From Sphingomonas sp. 1F27F7B (GTDB lineage: Bacteria; Pseudomonadota; Alphaproteobacteria; Sphingomonadales; Sphingomonadaceae): DNA of 64,000 nt. The stretch is from the NCBI RefSeq assembly GCF_005503355.1, contig NZ_SCMK01000004.1:62001-126000 (forward strand), written 5' to 3'. Below, piece by piece: positions 7,905-16,565 of this stretch. The notes below the pieces were generated by a model. It had not been told where the DNA came from. It was given only the letters and a program-made list of their open reading frames with translations, and searched no databases. Position 1 is the first letter of the stretch. Each line of letters opens with the position of its first letter. A program made the translations under genes and the position numbers.

Positions 7905-8595
7905 AGCTCGCTCCGTTGATGTCGAGCACTGCGCCGGTCATCGAGGGCGGCGCCGAAAGCGCGCAGAAGCGGGCGAGCACGGCCACTTCGTCGGCATCCG
8001 CCACGCGCCCCAGGGGAATGTCGGCAAGCAGCTTCTCGCCGCCGCGGCTGGCGAGATAGTCGTCGGCCATGCCGGTCATGGTAAAGCCCGGGCAGATCGC
8101 GAAGGCGAGGATGCCCTGGCGGGCATAGCCGCGCGCAATGCTCTTGGTCATGGCGACCATGCCCGCCTTGGACGCCGCATAATGCCAGTGCGCCGGGCTG
8201 TCGCCGCGATAGGCGGCGCGGCTCGCCATGTTGACGATACGGCCGGGGCGCCCCTCGGCCTGCCAGTGGCAGATGGCGAGGCGGCAAAGCTCGGCCGTGG
8301 CGGTGAGGTTCACCCGCATCGTCCGTTCCCAGCTCGCCACCCAGTCGTCATGCTCGATGTCGAGCGGATTGCTCTCGAACACGCCGGCATTGTTGATGAG
8401 TATGTCGATGCGGCCGTCCAGCGCATCGAGCGCCTTGTTCCACAAGCTCCGGGGCGCCTTGGGATCGGCGAAGTCGGCGGGGATGCCGCTCCGGGTGCCC
8501 TGGCCGATCAGGCGAACCGCGTCGTTCCTGAAGCTCTCGGCGATCGCGGCGCCGATGCCGCGGCTCGCGCCGGTGAGGAGGATGTGGGTGGTCAT
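7894..8595 (-). CDS. Short-chain dehydrogenase/reductase (SDR)
   Basis: NAD(P)H-dependent classical SDR of 233 residues. Motifs: cofactor-binding TGASRGIG (8-15), NNAG (68-71), catalytic Ser125 (VNMASRAAYR) and YAASK (139-143, Tyr139/Lys143), then ICPGFTMTGM. The N-terminus is short and starts directly with the first strand. The residues after motif I give no clear hint for NADP versus NAD preference. It is the first gene of an operon with the 67-residue protein and prmA; a palindromic repeat lies just upstream. The substrate is unknown. Confidence 0.93.
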   Translation of the reverse strand: MTTHILLTGASRGIGAAIAESFRNDAVRLIGQGTRSGIPADFADPKAPRSLWNKALDALDGRIDILINNAGVFESNPLDIEHDDWVASWERTMRVNLTATAELCRLAICHWQAEGRPGRIVNMASRAAYRGDSPAHWHYAASKAGMVAMTKSIARGYARQGILAFAICPGFTMTGMADDYLASRGGEKLLADIPLGRVADADEVAVLARFCALSAPPSMTGAVLDINGASYVR

Positions 8596-8623
8596 GCGCC
8601 TGCGTAGCGCGTCGCCCTGTCCC

Positions 8624-8706
8624 CGTCATCCCCGCGAAGGCGGGGGTCCAGAGTAGCAAGTGCTGTCCTGCTTGCCCCTGGAGCCCTGCCTTCGCGGGAA
8701 TGACGA
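8624..8706. repeat. Palindromic intergenic repeat (GTCATCCCCGCGAAGGCGGG family)
   Basis: Two inverted arms, 8624-8651 and 8679-8706, pair over about 28 bp with few mismatches; the core reads CGTCATCCCCGCGAAGG and returns as CCTTCGCGGGAATGACG. The loop is about 27 nt. The same family occurs at 14371-14511. It lies between the SDR start and the chemoreceptor stop, both on the minus strand, and may act as an RNA hairpin or terminator. Such elements are common between genes in alphaproteobacteria. Confidence 0.8.
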
Positions 8707-8712
8707 AGCACT

Positions 8713-10080
8713 TCAGGCTGCCACGCTGCTGGAGAAACTGTCCGCCGCGGCGCGCAGCTTGTGGAGACGGTCGTCGACCTCGGCCACGTCCTTCTGGAGC
8801 GTGTCGATCTCATGGGTGACCGACTTGGTATCCTCGCGGATGGCGCCGATGGTGGCGGACATGGAGTCGGCGGCGAGCGCCGTCTCGTCGACCGCGGCAG
8901 TGATCGCAGTGACGGTCTGCGCCTGGACCTCCATCGCGCTGCGGATGCGGTTGGCGCTTTCCTGCACCTCGGTCACCGTCGAGCGGATCGACGCATTGGT
9001 CTCCACCGTGCTCTTCGTCGCCGACTGGATCGCCGCGATCTTCGCCGCAATGTCGTCCGTCGCCCGCGCCGTCTGGTTCGCCAGGCTCTTCACTTCCTGC
9101 GCCACCACGGCGAAGCCCCGCCCGGCATCGCCCGCCCGCGCCGCCTCGATCGTCGCGTTCAGCGCCAGCAGGTTGGTCTGGCCGGCAATGTCGCGGATCA
9201 GCCCCAGGATCGATTCGATCGACTTGGCATGATCGCTCAGCGCCTCGCTCATCCCCACTGCATCGCTTGCCTGCGAGGAAGCCCGCGTCGCGATCCCCGC
9301 CGCCGCTTCCACTTCCATCCGCGCATCCTCGATCGCCCGGATCAGGCCCGCCGCCGTCTGCGCCGCCTCGCGCATAGCCACTGCCGACTGCTCCGCCGCC
9401 GCCGCCACTTCCGACGCCTTGCCCAGCATCCCGCGCGCCGAGCCCGAGGCGCCCTGCGCCTGCACCCGGATGCGGTTGGCGAGGCCGGTCGCGCCTTCGA
9501 TCGATTCGGAGATGCTGGCCTTGAACTGCAGCGAGCGATCGCGGCGCGCCTGATCGGCCTGGGCGGCATCGCGCGCACCGAGATGACCGGCCATCAGATC
9601 GGCCTCCGCCATCGCCATGCGCTGCACCACGTCGCACAGCCGGGCGAGCCTTTCCCCGTCGTTCGGCAGCGCCGCGCCCAATGCGCGCATCGTCTCGCTG
9701 TGCGCGAAGGAGAAGGCGGCGACCAATGCCGGCAGGGAGATCCCGGCCTGATAGGTCTCGACGGCGTAGCTGCACACCATCTCGACCCATTCCTCGCTGA
9801 AGGGCTTCTCGAACTTGACCGTGCCGTAGCGGGCGCCACGGGCAACCTGCTCCTCATAGCCCTTGGGATCGTCGAGAATCCTGCGCATCGGCAGGCTCGT
9901 CGGCATCGCCTTGAAGTGACGCCAGAACGCTTCCGCGATCTCGCGCTGGCGATGGCCGATCAGCGCGACGATCTCGCGACAGCCGGTCTCGATCAGGCCG
10001 TCCCAATCATATTCGCGGCGGTGGTCCTCCACCGTACGGGTGCCACCGCTCCAGCGGCCGGGCTTGCGGGTTCCAACCAT
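8713..10080 (-). CDS. Soluble methyl-accepting chemotaxis-like protein, globin-like sensor domain (copy 1)
   Basis: Cytosolic chemoreceptor-like protein of 455 residues without membrane segments. Residues about 25-170 form an all-helical N-terminal domain resembling protoglobin/globin-coupled sensors, but no His is visible where the proximal haem ligand is expected ([12 protein letters not shown], about 104-115), so haem binding is doubtful. Residues about 215-420 form the signalling hairpin with the conserved tip [19 protein letters not shown] (297-315). Residues from [10 protein letters not shown] onward to IREDT are identical to the neighbouring copy. It is followed by 117 bp with a palindromic repeat. 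The partner CheA/CheW are not in the window. It is in an operon with copy 2, 14 bp away. Confidence 0.85.
   Translation of the reverse strand: MVGTRKPGRWSGGTRTVEDHRREYDWDGLIETGCREIVALIGHRQREIAEAFWRHFKAMPTSLPMRRILDDPKGYEEQVARGARYGTVKFEKPFSEEWVEMVCSYAVETYQAGISLPALVAAFSFAHSETMRALGAALPNDGERLARLCDVVQRMAMAEADLMAGHLGARDAAQADQARRDRSLQFKASISESIEGATGLANRIRVQAQGASGSARGMLGKASEVAAAAEQSAVAMREAAQTAAGLIRAIEDARMEVEAAAGIATRASSQASDAVGMSEALSDHAKSIESILGLIRDIAGQTNLLALNATIEAARAGDAGRGFAVVAQEVKSLANQTARATDDIAAKIAAIQSATKSTVETNASIRSTVTEVQESANRIRSAMEVQAQTVTAITAAVDETALAADSMSATIGAIREDTKSVTHEIDTLQKDVAEVDDRLHKLRAAADSFSSSVAA
8828..9441. repeat. 614 bp exact direct repeat, copy A
   Basis: Reading both blocks line by line, 8828-9441 is base-for-base the same as 10210-10823 (offset 1382), while flanking sequence diverges abruptly on both sides. 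It covers the signalling domain of the two chemoreceptor genes but neither N-terminal sensor nor C-terminal tail. Confidence 0.95.
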
Positions 10081-10094
10081 CTCGTCTCTCCCCC

Positions 10095-11504
10095 TCAGGC
10101 CGCAACCTTGGCGATGAAATCGCTGGCGCTGCCCTTCAGGCTGCCCAGCTGGCCCTCGAGCGCCGCGAAACCCTGGCCGACCCGATCGATCTCGCTCGCC
10201 ACCGCCTCGGTATCCTCGCGGATGGCGCCGATGGTGGCGGACATGGAGTCGGCGGCGAGCGCCGTCTCGTCGACCGCGGCAGTGATCGCAGTGACGGTCT
10301 GCGCCTGGACCTCCATCGCGCTGCGGATGCGGTTGGCGCTTTCCTGCACCTCGGTCACCGTCGAGCGGATCGACGCATTGGTCTCCACCGTGCTCTTCGT
10401 CGCCGACTGGATCGCCGCGATCTTCGCCGCAATGTCGTCCGTCGCCCGCGCCGTCTGGTTCGCCAGGCTCTTCACTTCCTGCGCCACCACGGCGAAGCCC
10501 CGCCCGGCATCGCCCGCCCGCGCCGCCTCGATCGTCGCGTTCAGCGCCAGCAGGTTGGTCTGGCCGGCAATGTCGCGGATCAGCCCCAGGATCGATTCGA
10601 TCGACTTGGCATGATCGCTCAGCGCCTCGCTCATCCCCACTGCATCGCTTGCCTGCGAGGAAGCCCGCGTCGCGATCCCCGCCGCCGCTTCCACTTCCAT
10701 CCGCGCATCCTCGATCGCCCGGATCAGGCCCGCCGCCGTCTGCGCCGCCTCGCGCATAGCCACTGCCGACTGCTCCGCCGCCGCCGCCACTTCCGACGCC
10801 TTGCCCAGCATCCCGCGCGCCGAAGCGGAGGTGTGGCCGGCCTGGACGCGCAGCTGCTCGCCTTCGCGCGAGGCGCGCTGGACGGTGCCGCCGATCGAAT
10901 CGCGGAAATCCTCGGCCAGCCGGTCGCGCGCCGCCTGGGCGCTGTGCTCGCGATACATGTTGTAGATCTCGACGGTGATGTCGCCTTCGAGGGCGGAGAG
11001 ACGCATCAGCGTGTCGATCAGCCCGGCGAGTCGCCGGTCCTCGGTGCCGACGCGGCGAATCAGGATCTCGAGCGCCGCCCGGTCGCTCGCGCTGATCATC
11101 GAGAGGAGCGCCATCGGCGGCACGTTCGCGGCATAGGCCGCCGCGACCGAGCGCTCGATCGACTCGAGCCAGGCCCGGCCCTCGGTATCGAGGAAGCGGT
11201 TCTTGAGGAAGACGATGCCGAGATCGATCATCTTCTGCGTATCGTCGGGCGCCCAGCTGCGCTCATCGGCGAAGCAGCGCAGCCATTGCTGCCAATAGGC
11301 CTCCGAAACCGCGCGAATCTCAGGTTCCAGCGCTTCCCAGGCGGCGCGGCCGGAAGCGGCGAGCGAGCCTTCGAAGTCGAAGATGCGAAGGCGCGCGCGC
11401 ACATCGATGCGGGCAGCCGTGGAACCCGGTGACGGCAGATCCTCAAGCGAAACGGCGTTGGTCACGAAACTTGTCCCCTGTGCGGCCGCGGGACGATCGG
11501 CCAC
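10095..11504 (-). CDS. Soluble methyl-accepting chemotaxis-like protein, globin-like sensor domain (copy 2)
   Basis: Paralogue of the adjacent chemoreceptor, 469 residues, also cytosolic. The N-terminal helical domain (about residues 45-190) differs strongly from copy 1 yet has the same protoglobin-like outline ([40 protein letters not shown]); again no proximal His is seen. The signalling domain is identical to copy 1 between [10 protein letters not shown] and IREDT, after which the tails differ. The start is uncertain: GTG at 11504 or GTG at 11465, since no ATG occurs before residue 92. It is divergent from sdhC, with about 125 bp between. Confidence 0.83.
   Translation of the reverse strand: MADRPAAAQGTSFVTNAVSLEDLPSPGSTAARIDVRARLRIFDFEGSLAASGRAAWEALEPEIRAVSEAYWQQWLRCFADERSWAPDDTQKMIDLGIVFLKNRFLDTEGRAWLESIERSVAAAYAANVPPMALLSMISASDRAALEILIRRVGTEDRRLAGLIDTLMRLSALEGDITVEIYNMYREHSAQAARDRLAEDFRDSIGGTVQRASREGEQLRVQAGHTSASARGMLGKASEVAAAAEQSAVAMREAAQTAAGLIRAIEDARMEVEAAAGIATRASSQASDAVGMSEALSDHAKSIESILGLIRDIAGQTNLLALNATIEAARAGDAGRGFAVVAQEVKSLANQTARATDDIAAKIAAIQSATKSTVETNASIRSTVTEVQESANRIRSAMEVQAQTVTAITAAVDETALAADSMSATIGAIREDTEAVASEIDRVGQGFAALEGQLGSLKGSASDFIAKVAA
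10210..10823. repeat. 614 bp exact direct repeat, copy B
   Basis: Second copy of the block at 8828-9441, inside the upstream chemoreceptor gene. Zero differences were found over the full length, including all synonymous positions, which points to recent duplication or gene conversion. Confidence 0.95.
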
Positions 11505-11629
11505 TTGCCCTGCGATATGCGGGCGAAGTGGTTAAGGCGGGGTTAGCCAAGCCGGGCGCCGTGCATGCCAGCTTGCATCCGGCGGCATCGGGATTAAGGA
11601 GACGGCACCGACCGAGGAAGGACATAATC

Positions 11630-12055
11630 TTGGCCAATGTGCGCAACGAAGCGCGACCGCTGTCGCCGCATCTGTCGATCTGGAAGTGGGGCCCCGGCAT
11701 GGCGGCCTCCATCACCCACCGCGTCACCGGCAGCGGCATGGCGACCGTCGGGACGATCCTGTTCGTCTGGTGGCTGGTCGCCCTCGCCTCGGGCCCGGCG
11801 GCCTATGCGGCGTTCCTTGACCTGTTCACGGTGAAGTCCGGCGCGCTCAACATCGTCGGCTACGTCTTCGGGATCGGGCTGACGCTGTCCTTCTTCCAGC
11901 ATATGAGCTCGGGCATCCGCCATTTCTTCCTCGATCAGGGCGCGAACTTCGAGCTCAAGGCCAACAAGATCACCGCGACGCTGACCTATGTCGCCGCGGT
12001 TCTCCTCACCGCGGCCTTCTGGGCCTATATCATCTGGGGGAAGACCAATGGGTAA
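11630..12055 (+). CDS. sdhC: Succinate dehydrogenase cytochrome b556 subunit
   Basis: Membrane anchor subunit of complex II, 141 residues with three membrane helices; carries haem b and part of the quinone site. Seen: the family signature RPLSPHLSIWKWGPGMAASITHRVTG (written in part: SPHLSIWKW, SITHRVTG, 12-34) and HMSSGIRHFFLD near 91-102 with the candidate haem His. The only start that fits the family N-terminus is TTG at 11630, preceded by GAGGAAGGA at 11613-11621. The stop overlaps the sdhD start (ATGGGTAA). First gene of the sdh locus. Confidence 0.94.
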   Translation: MANVRNEARPLSPHLSIWKWGPGMAASITHRVTGSGMATVGTILFVWWLVALASGPAAYAAFLDLFTVKSGALNIVGYVFGIGLTLSFFQHMSSGIRHFFLDQGANFELKANKITATLTYVAAVLLTAAFWAYIIWGKTNG

Positions 12056-12437
12056 CGGCACCAGCATCGGCAAGGTCCGCGGCCTCGGTTCGGCGCATGA
12101 GGGCTCGCATCACTGGTGGCACCAGCGGCTCACCGCCGGCGCCAACCTCGTGCTGATGCTGTGGTTCGTGCTCAGCATCGCGCTGCTCCCGGCCTATGAT
12201 TTCGAGACGGCGCGCCAGTGGATCGCCCAGACCCAGGTCGCCGTGCCGCTGACCCTCCTCGTCCTCGTCACCTTCTATCATTTCCGCCTCGGCCTGCAGG
12301 TGGTGATCGAGGACTATCAGCATGACGAGACTCACATCGTCCTGATGGTGCTGCTCAACTTCTTCACGCTGGCGGCGGGCACCACCGCCATCTTCTCGAT
12401 CCTCAAGATCGCCTTCACGGCGGGAGCCGCGCTCTGA
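12048..12437 (+). CDS. sdhD: Succinate dehydrogenase hydrophobic membrane anchor subunit
   Basis: Second membrane anchor of complex II, 129 residues with three hydrophobic helices. The family pattern is seen in [21 protein letters not shown] (in part) and in the third helix region [19 protein letters not shown], where [13 protein letters not shown] is characteristic of alphaproteobacterial SdhD. The ATG at 12048 overlaps sdhC by 8 nt, and the TGA shares a base with the sdhA ATG at 12437, so sdhC, sdhD and sdhA are translationally coupled. It helps bind ubiquinone and haem b. Confidence 0.94.
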   Translation: MGNGTSIGKVRGLGSAHEGSHHWWHQRLTAGANLVLMLWFVLSIALLPAYDFETARQWIAQTQVAVPLTLLVLVTFYHFRLGLQVVIEDYQHDETHIVLMVLLNFFTLAAGTTAIFSILKIAFTAGAAL

Positions 12438-14236
12438 TGTCTGCCTACAAGATCATCGATCACACCTATGATGCGGTGGTGGTCGGCGCCGGCGGCTCGG
12501 GCCTGCGCGCCACCATGGGCTGTGCCGAGGCCGGGCTGAAGACTGCCTGCATCACCAAGGTGTTCCCGACTCGCAGCCACACCGTGGCGGCGCAGGGCGG
12601 CATCGCCGCCTCGCTCGGCAACAACACGCCCGATCACTGGTCGTGGCACATGTTCGACACCGTCAAGGGTTCCGACTGGCTCGGCGACCAGGACGCGATC
12701 GAGTACATGGTCCGCGAGGCACCGCAGGCGGTGTACGAGCTCGAGCATGCCGGCGTGCCGTTCAGCCGCAACGACAACGGCACGATCTACCAGCGCCCGT
12801 TCGGCGGCCACATGCAGAACATGGGCGAAGGCCCGCCCGTGCAGCGCACCTGCGCGGCGGCGGACCGCACCGGCCACGCCATGCTCCACGCGCTCTACCA
12901 GCAGAGCCTGAAGTACGACGCGGACTTCTATGTCGAGTATTTCGCGCTCGACCTGATCATGGAAGACGGCAAGTGCCGCGGCGTGATCGCGCTGTGCATG
13001 GAAGACGGCTCGATCCACCGCTTCCGCAGCCATGCCGTGGTCCTCGCCACCGGCGGCGGCGGCCGCGTCTACCAGTCGGCGACTTCGGCGCACACCTGCA
13101 CCGGCGACGGCAACGGCATGGCCCTGCGCGCGGGCATCGCGCTGCAGGACATGGAATTCGTCCAGTTCCACCCGACCGGGATCTACGGCGCCGGCGTGCT
13201 CATCACCGAGGGTGCGCGCGGCGAGGGCGGCTATCTCACCAACTCAGAGGGCGAGCGCTTCATGGAGCGCTATGCCCCCTCGGCCAAGGATCTCGCCAGC
13301 CGCGACGTGGTCGCGCGCTCGATGGCGATGGAGATCCGCGAGGGCCGCGGCGTCGGCAAGGAGAAGGACCATATCTTCCTTCACCTCAACCACATCGATC
13401 CGAAGATCCTGCACGAGCGCCTGCCGGGCATCACCGAGACCGGCAAGATCTTCGCCGGCGTCGACCTGACCCGCCAGCCGCTGCCGGTGGTGCCGACCGT
13501 CCACTACAATATGGGCGGCATCCCGACCAACTATCACGGTGAGGTCGTCCACAATAAGGATGGCGATCCGGATGCCGTGATCCCCGGCCTGTTCGCGGTC
13601 GGCGAGGCGGCCTGCGTGTCGGTGCACGGCGCCAACCGCCTGGGCTCCAACTCGCTGATCGACCTGGTCGTGTTCGGCCGCGCCACCGGACTGCGCCTCA
13701 AGGAGCTGCTCAAGCCCGGCATGAAGCACAACGAGCTGCCCAAGGGCTCGGAGGAGTTCGCGCTCGGCCGCCTCGATCACTTCCGCAACGCCAAGGGTTC
13801 GCGCCCGACCGCCGAGGTCCGCGCCGACATGCAGAAGACGATGCAGCGCCACTGCGCCGTGTTCCGCGACAGCGCGCTGCTGGCCGAAGGCGTCGAGCAC
13901 ATGAAGCAGGTCTATGCCGGCTTCCAGGACGTGGGCATCCAGGACCGCTCGCTGATCTGGAACACCGACCTGGTGGAGACGCTCGAGCTCGACAATCTGA
14001 TCGGCCAGGCCGTCGTCACCATCGAGTGCGCCGCCAACCGCAAGGAAAGCCGCGGCGCACACATGCACGAGGACTTCCCCGAGCGCGACGACAAGAACTG
14101 GATGAAGCACACCGTCGCCACCTTCGAAGGCTGGGGCGGCAAGGGCGGCGCCACGAGCATCGATTACCGCCCGGTCCACGACTATACGCTCACCGACGAG
14201 ATCGAATACATCAAGCCGAAGAAGCGGGTGTATTGA
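12437..14236 (+). CDS. sdhA: Succinate dehydrogenase flavoprotein subunit
   Basis: Catalytic subunit of complex II, 599 residues, oxidising succinate to fumarate. It binds FAD through [12 protein letters not shown] (15-25) and covalently via His48 in [10 protein letters not shown]. The substrate-site segments [21 protein letters not shown] (in part) and [11 protein letters not shown] are visible. Length and domain order match alphaproteobacterial SdhA. It begins at the overlapping TGATG with sdhD. A strong terminator-like hairpin follows the stop, and sdhB lies 3.3 kb downstream rather than adjacent. Confidence 0.98.
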   Translation: MSAYKIIDHTYDAVVVGAGGSGLRATMGCAEAGLKTACITKVFPTRSHTVAAQGGIAASLGNNTPDHWSWHMFDTVKGSDWLGDQDAIEYMVREAPQAVYELEHAGVPFSRNDNGTIYQRPFGGHMQNMGEGPPVQRTCAAADRTGHAMLHALYQQSLKYDADFYVEYFALDLIMEDGKCRGVIALCMEDGSIHRFRSHAVVLATGGGGRVYQSATSAHTCTGDGNGMALRAGIALQDMEFVQFHPTGIYGAGVLITEGARGEGGYLTNSEGERFMERYAPSAKDLASRDVVARSMAMEIREGRGVGKEKDHIFLHLNHIDPKILHERLPGITETGKIFAGVDLTRQPLPVVPTVHYNMGGIPTNYHGEVVHNKDGDPDAVIPGLFAVGEAACVSVHGANRLGSNSLIDLVVFGRATGLRLKELLKPGMKHNELPKGSEEFALGRLDHFRNAKGSRPTAEVRADMQKTMQRHCAVFRDSALLAEGVEHMKQVYAGFQDVGIQDRSLIWNTDLVETLELDNLIGQAVVTIECAANRKESRGAHMHEDFPERDDKNWMKHTVATFEGWGGKGGATSIDYRPVHDYTLTDEIEYIKPKKRVY

Positions 14237-14257
14237 TCCTTCCATCCGAGGTTCGAA

Positions 14258-14290
14258 GGGCTCGTTCGCCAGATGCGAACGGGCCCCTTT
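14258..14290 (+). terminator. Rho-independent-like terminator after sdhA
   Basis: GGGCTCGTTCGC (14258-14269) pairs with GCGAACGGGCCC (14275-14286) through a 5 nt loop, with one G-U, followed by CTTTCCT. It sits 22 bp after the sdhA stop, which suggests that sdhB is not normally read from the sdhC promoter. Confidence 0.7.
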
Positions 14291-14330
14291 CCTATCCGGT
14301 CGCGACTAGGTTGGGGACTCATATTCCTTC

Positions 14331-14380
14331 AATCGTCATCCCCTTCCCTCAATCGTCATCCCCTTCCCTCAATCGTCATC
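14331..14380. repeat. Tandem 20 bp repeat AATCGTCATCCCCTTCCCTC
   Basis: Two full copies (14331-14350 and 14351-14370) and a third half-copy (AATCGTCATCCCC, 14371 on) that runs into the palindromic repeat. Replication slippage at the edge of that repeat is the likely origin. Confidence 0.85.
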
Positions 14381-14511
14381 CCCGCGCAGGCGGGGATCCA
14401 GGGTAATGCGGGATATCGGCACCACCGCGCGAACGCTGTCCGGAGAGGACAGGACCCCGCCACCCCGGCTCGGCGCCTGGCCCTGGATCCCCGCCTGCGC
14501 GAGGATGACGA
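14371..14511. repeat. Palindromic intergenic repeat, second locus
   Basis: The arms 14375-14403 and 14481-14511 are inverted copies (GTCATCCCCGCGCAGGCGGGGATCC against its complement), same family as 8624-8706 but with a 77 bp loop. It lies between the sdhA terminator and the toxin-antitoxin remnant. Confidence 0.8.
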
Positions 14512-14543
14512 CGGAAAATCAGATACTTGTTTGGGTTCTCAAC

Positions 14544-14707
14544 CTAGGCCGCCTTCCCGAACCGCTCGACCTTGATATCGTCGGCATACGCGCGAACGCT
14601 CGCCATTTCGGCCGACATGCGCGTGACCCCGAAATGCGCGGCGACATCGCCTACGCCCAAGCCATGCGGTCGACGATTTCGTGGCGCAGCCATTCGCCGG
14701 GATGGAC
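14544..14707 (-). pseudogene. Remnant of HigA-type XRE antitoxin gene
   Basis: In one frame 14653-14707 reads VHPGEWLRHEIVDRMAWA and then stops (TAG at 14650-14652). HPGEwLR.Eiv is the hallmark N-terminus of HigA/VapI antitoxins. The following bases in another frame read VGDVAAHFGVTRMSAEM, which resembles the HigA helix-turn-helix (vt.vA..lGVtR...sEm), and then IKVERFGKAA to a stop at 14544. So at least one frameshift and internal deletions have destroyed the gene. Identification rests on motif recognition by eye. Confidence 0.6.
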
Positions 14708-14717
14708 CGCGAAGGCG

Positions 14718-14870
14718 GATAAGCGACCAGATGCCAGCGCGGTCACCGGTAAGCAGATGCGCGCTCCAATTCGGCGGCACATACAGCTCCTCGAAATCCC
14801 CGATCGCGATGAGATAGGCGATCATCCGGCGAAGGCACTCGACATTGTCCGGCAAGCCCTTCGACCTGCC
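14718..14870 (-). pseudogene. Remnant of HigB/RelE-type toxin gene
   Basis: The minus-strand frame around 14718-14870 reads SKGLPDNVECLRRMIAYLI, then VPPNWSAHLLTGDRAGIWSL. This follows the HigB plan: KGL near the N-terminus, LRRiL..L, then HpLkGdR.G.WSl. The expected N-terminal IRSFRHKG start and the C-terminal NWRItFrF segment are missing, and the frame runs directly into the HigA remnant, as if a deletion removed the junction. The order toxin then antitoxin is the HigBA order. Not expected to be functional. Confidence 0.6.
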
Positions 14871-14905
14871 CGCGCTTGACACCGCCCCGCCGCCACGAGA
14901 GTGCG
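14870..14905 (+). promoter_or_regulatory. Promoter-like block CTTGACACCGC, copy 1
   Basis: CGCTTGACACCGCCCCGCCG followed by CCACGAGAGTG precedes the membrane protein at 14924. A nearly identical block (CTTGACACCGCTCCCGC then ACCCGCGAGAGTG) lies at 15524-15553 before the C13 peptidase. TTGACA fits a -35; the -10 would fall in GAGAGTG and is poor. Confidence 0.35.
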
Positions 14906-14923
14906 CGGCATGAGGGCACATCA

Positions 14924-15475
14924 ATGAGCGGGTTCGAATTCAGCTTTTCCCTGTTCGGGCTGCTGCTCGGCCTTGCCCTGGCCGAGGGGCTGGGCGGGCT
15001 CTCGCGCGCGCTCAAGGCACGGCACAAGGTGCGGATCGGCTGGGCGACCGCGCTGCTCGGCATCTTCGTCTCGTGCGACGTCGTCACCTTCTGGATGTAT
15101 GGCTGGACGCTGCGCGACCTGCTCAAGCTGAGCTGGCCGATGCTGTTCGGCGGCTTTCTCGTCACTGCCAGCTACTATGTCGCCGCCTCGCTGATCTTCC
15201 CGAGCGACTTCGCCGAATGGCCCGACCTGAACGCCTATTTCGACAAGCACTACCGCAAGGTGATGGGCGCCGTCCTGCTCTGCAACGTCGCGCTGATGGC
15301 CACCACCGTTGCGCTGCTGGGTGCGAAGGGCATGTTCACCGTCCGGGTGCTCGTCCTCACCTGGTCCTTCTTCCCGCTCTCGCTCATCGCGATCTCCGTC
15401 AGGAACCGGCATATCGCGATGGGCTGCCTGATCTGGCTGATCGCGCTCTATCCGCTCGCCGCCATCTGGCATTGA
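14924..15475 (+). CDS. Hypothetical multipass membrane protein
   Basis: Unrecognised protein of 183 residues with about five hydrophobic helices (roughly 8-25, 38-58, 70-92, 118-140 and 145-180). The N-terminus MSGFEFSFSLFGLLLGLALAEGLGGLSRALK is distinctive: a helix with regularly spaced Gly, then a basic stretch; I have an impression of similar N-termini in other sphingomonad proteins but cannot verify it. The ATG at 14924 follows TGAGGG by 8 nt. It is the first intact gene after the toxin-antitoxin remnant and lies within the sdhA-sdhB gap. No catalytic motif is seen. Confidence 0.75.
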   Translation: MSGFEFSFSLFGLLLGLALAEGLGGLSRALKARHKVRIGWATALLGIFVSCDVVTFWMYGWTLRDLLKLSWPMLFGGFLVTASYYVAASLIFPSDFAEWPDLNAYFDKHYRKVMGAVLLCNVALMATTVALLGAKGMFTVRVLVLTWSFFPLSLIAISVRNRHIAMGCLIWLIALYPLAAIWH

Positions 15476-15523
15476 GGCCAGGCGCTCCCCAGATGTCGTG
15501 ACGGGACGGAAACGCCGTCCCGC

Positions 15524-15553
15524 TTGACACCGCTCCCGCACCCGCGAGAGTGA
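15524..15553 (+). promoter_or_regulatory. Promoter-like block CTTGACACCGC, copy 2
   Basis: CTTGACACCGCTCCCGC at 15524-15540 followed by GCGAGAGTG, about 40 bp before the C13 peptidase ATG at 15590; it repeats the block at 14870-14905. It suggests that the two genes are co-regulated or arose with a shared duplicated promoter. Confidence 0.35.
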
Positions 15554-15589
15554 GCCGTTAACTATTGCCCGGGGGGTCTCGCGCCTGCC

Positions 15590-16564
15590 ATGCGTCTCGC
15601 GTTCGCCATCTTCGCGGCGGCTGCCGCGCTCGCCGTCTCGCCCGCCGCCGCCCAGTATCGGGCGCCGGAGCACAAGGCAGACTGGCCGGGAATGGTCTCG
15701 GGCAATGACGGCATCGAGGGGCTCGATCCCGGCCCGGAACTGCAACGCGGCCGCTCGGCCCGGGCAATGCTGGCCGACAGCCGCAAGCTCAACATCGTGC
15801 TCAACAGCCTCCAGCCGCAGCGCAAGGCGCTGGTCGACGCCTATGTCGTCTCGGTCGCGCTCGACAGCGATCCGGTGTTCGGGCGCGAGGCGCGCGAGGC
15901 GGGCAAGGTGCTCTCGCGCCGCTTCGATGCCGCCGGGCGCACCATCGTCCTCGCCGGCAGCACCGGAACCCTGCCGAGCGAATTGCCCAATGGCAGCCTG
16001 ACCAGCCTCACGCTCGCGCTGGCCCGCATCGCCGAGGTGATGGACAGGGAACAGGACGTCCTCGTCCTCTACACCACCAGCCACGGCGCCAAGGTGGGCA
16101 TCGCCTATCATGACGGTGACGAGGGCTATGGCGTCCTGAGCCCGAAGCGGCTCGAGGCACTGCTCGACGAACTCGGCATCCGGAATCGCGTGCTGATCCT
16201 TTCGGCCTGCTATTCGGGCATCTTCGTGGGGCCGCTCTCCAGTCCCGACACCGCATTGTTCACCGCCGCCTCCTCGGACCGGCCGAGCTTCGGCTGCGAG
16301 GCCGACAATGACTGGACCTTCTTCGGCGACGCCATGATCAACCACGCGCTGCGCAAGCACCAGCCGCTCGAAAAGGCCTCGGACGAGGCGCGGATGACGA
16401 TCAGCGAATGGGAGGGCGCGGCGCGGGTGCCTCCCTCCAACCCGCAAGTGAGCATCGGCGACCATGTCTCGACCTGGCTCGCGCCGCTGGAGGCGCGCAT
16501 GCCACAGGCCGACACCCAGCCCGTCGGCCGCCCGGCGACCGATGCGCTCAAGGCCGGCGGATGA
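15590..16564 (+). CDS. Secreted C13-family (legumain/caspase-fold) cysteine peptidase
   Basis: Protein of 324 residues with a clear signal peptide (residues 1-21, cleavage after AAA). The C13 fold is supported by the strand LVLYTTSHGAKVG with the catalytic His165 and by RVLILSACYSGIF with the catalytic Cys207, plus VLSPKRLEALLDEL between them, as in PF01650 proteins. It should act in the periplasm or be lipid/membrane associated. Bacterial members are poorly characterised. The TGA at 16562-16564 is followed by the ATG of the ClpP-like gene with one base between, so the two are coupled. It sits in the gap of the sdh locus. Confidence 0.88.
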   Translation: MRLAFAIFAAAAALAVSPAAAQYRAPEHKADWPGMVSGNDGIEGLDPGPELQRGRSARAMLADSRKLNIVLNSLQPQRKALVDAYVVSVALDSDPVFGREAREAGKVLSRRFDAAGRTIVLAGSTGTLPSELPNGSLTSLTLALARIAEVMDREQDVLVLYTTSHGAKVGIAYHDGDEGYGVLSPKRLEALLDELGIRNRVLILSACYSGIFVGPLSSPDTALFTAASSDRPSFGCEADNDWTFFGDAMINHALRKHQPLEKASDEARMTISEWEGAARVPPSNPQVSIGDHVSTWLAPLEARMPQADTQPVGRPATDALKAGG

Positions 16565-16565
16565 G

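Noticed and set aside
8713..10823. The 614 bp duplication as an insertion sequence
   Set aside because: It encodes only the receptor signalling domain in frame in both genes, with no transposase or terminal inverted repeats.
14743..15165. Minus-strand frame over the membrane protein gene at 14924
   Set aside because: Antisense to a helix-rich membrane protein with a better ribosome-binding site; only the part near 14718-14870 in a different frame resembles HigB.
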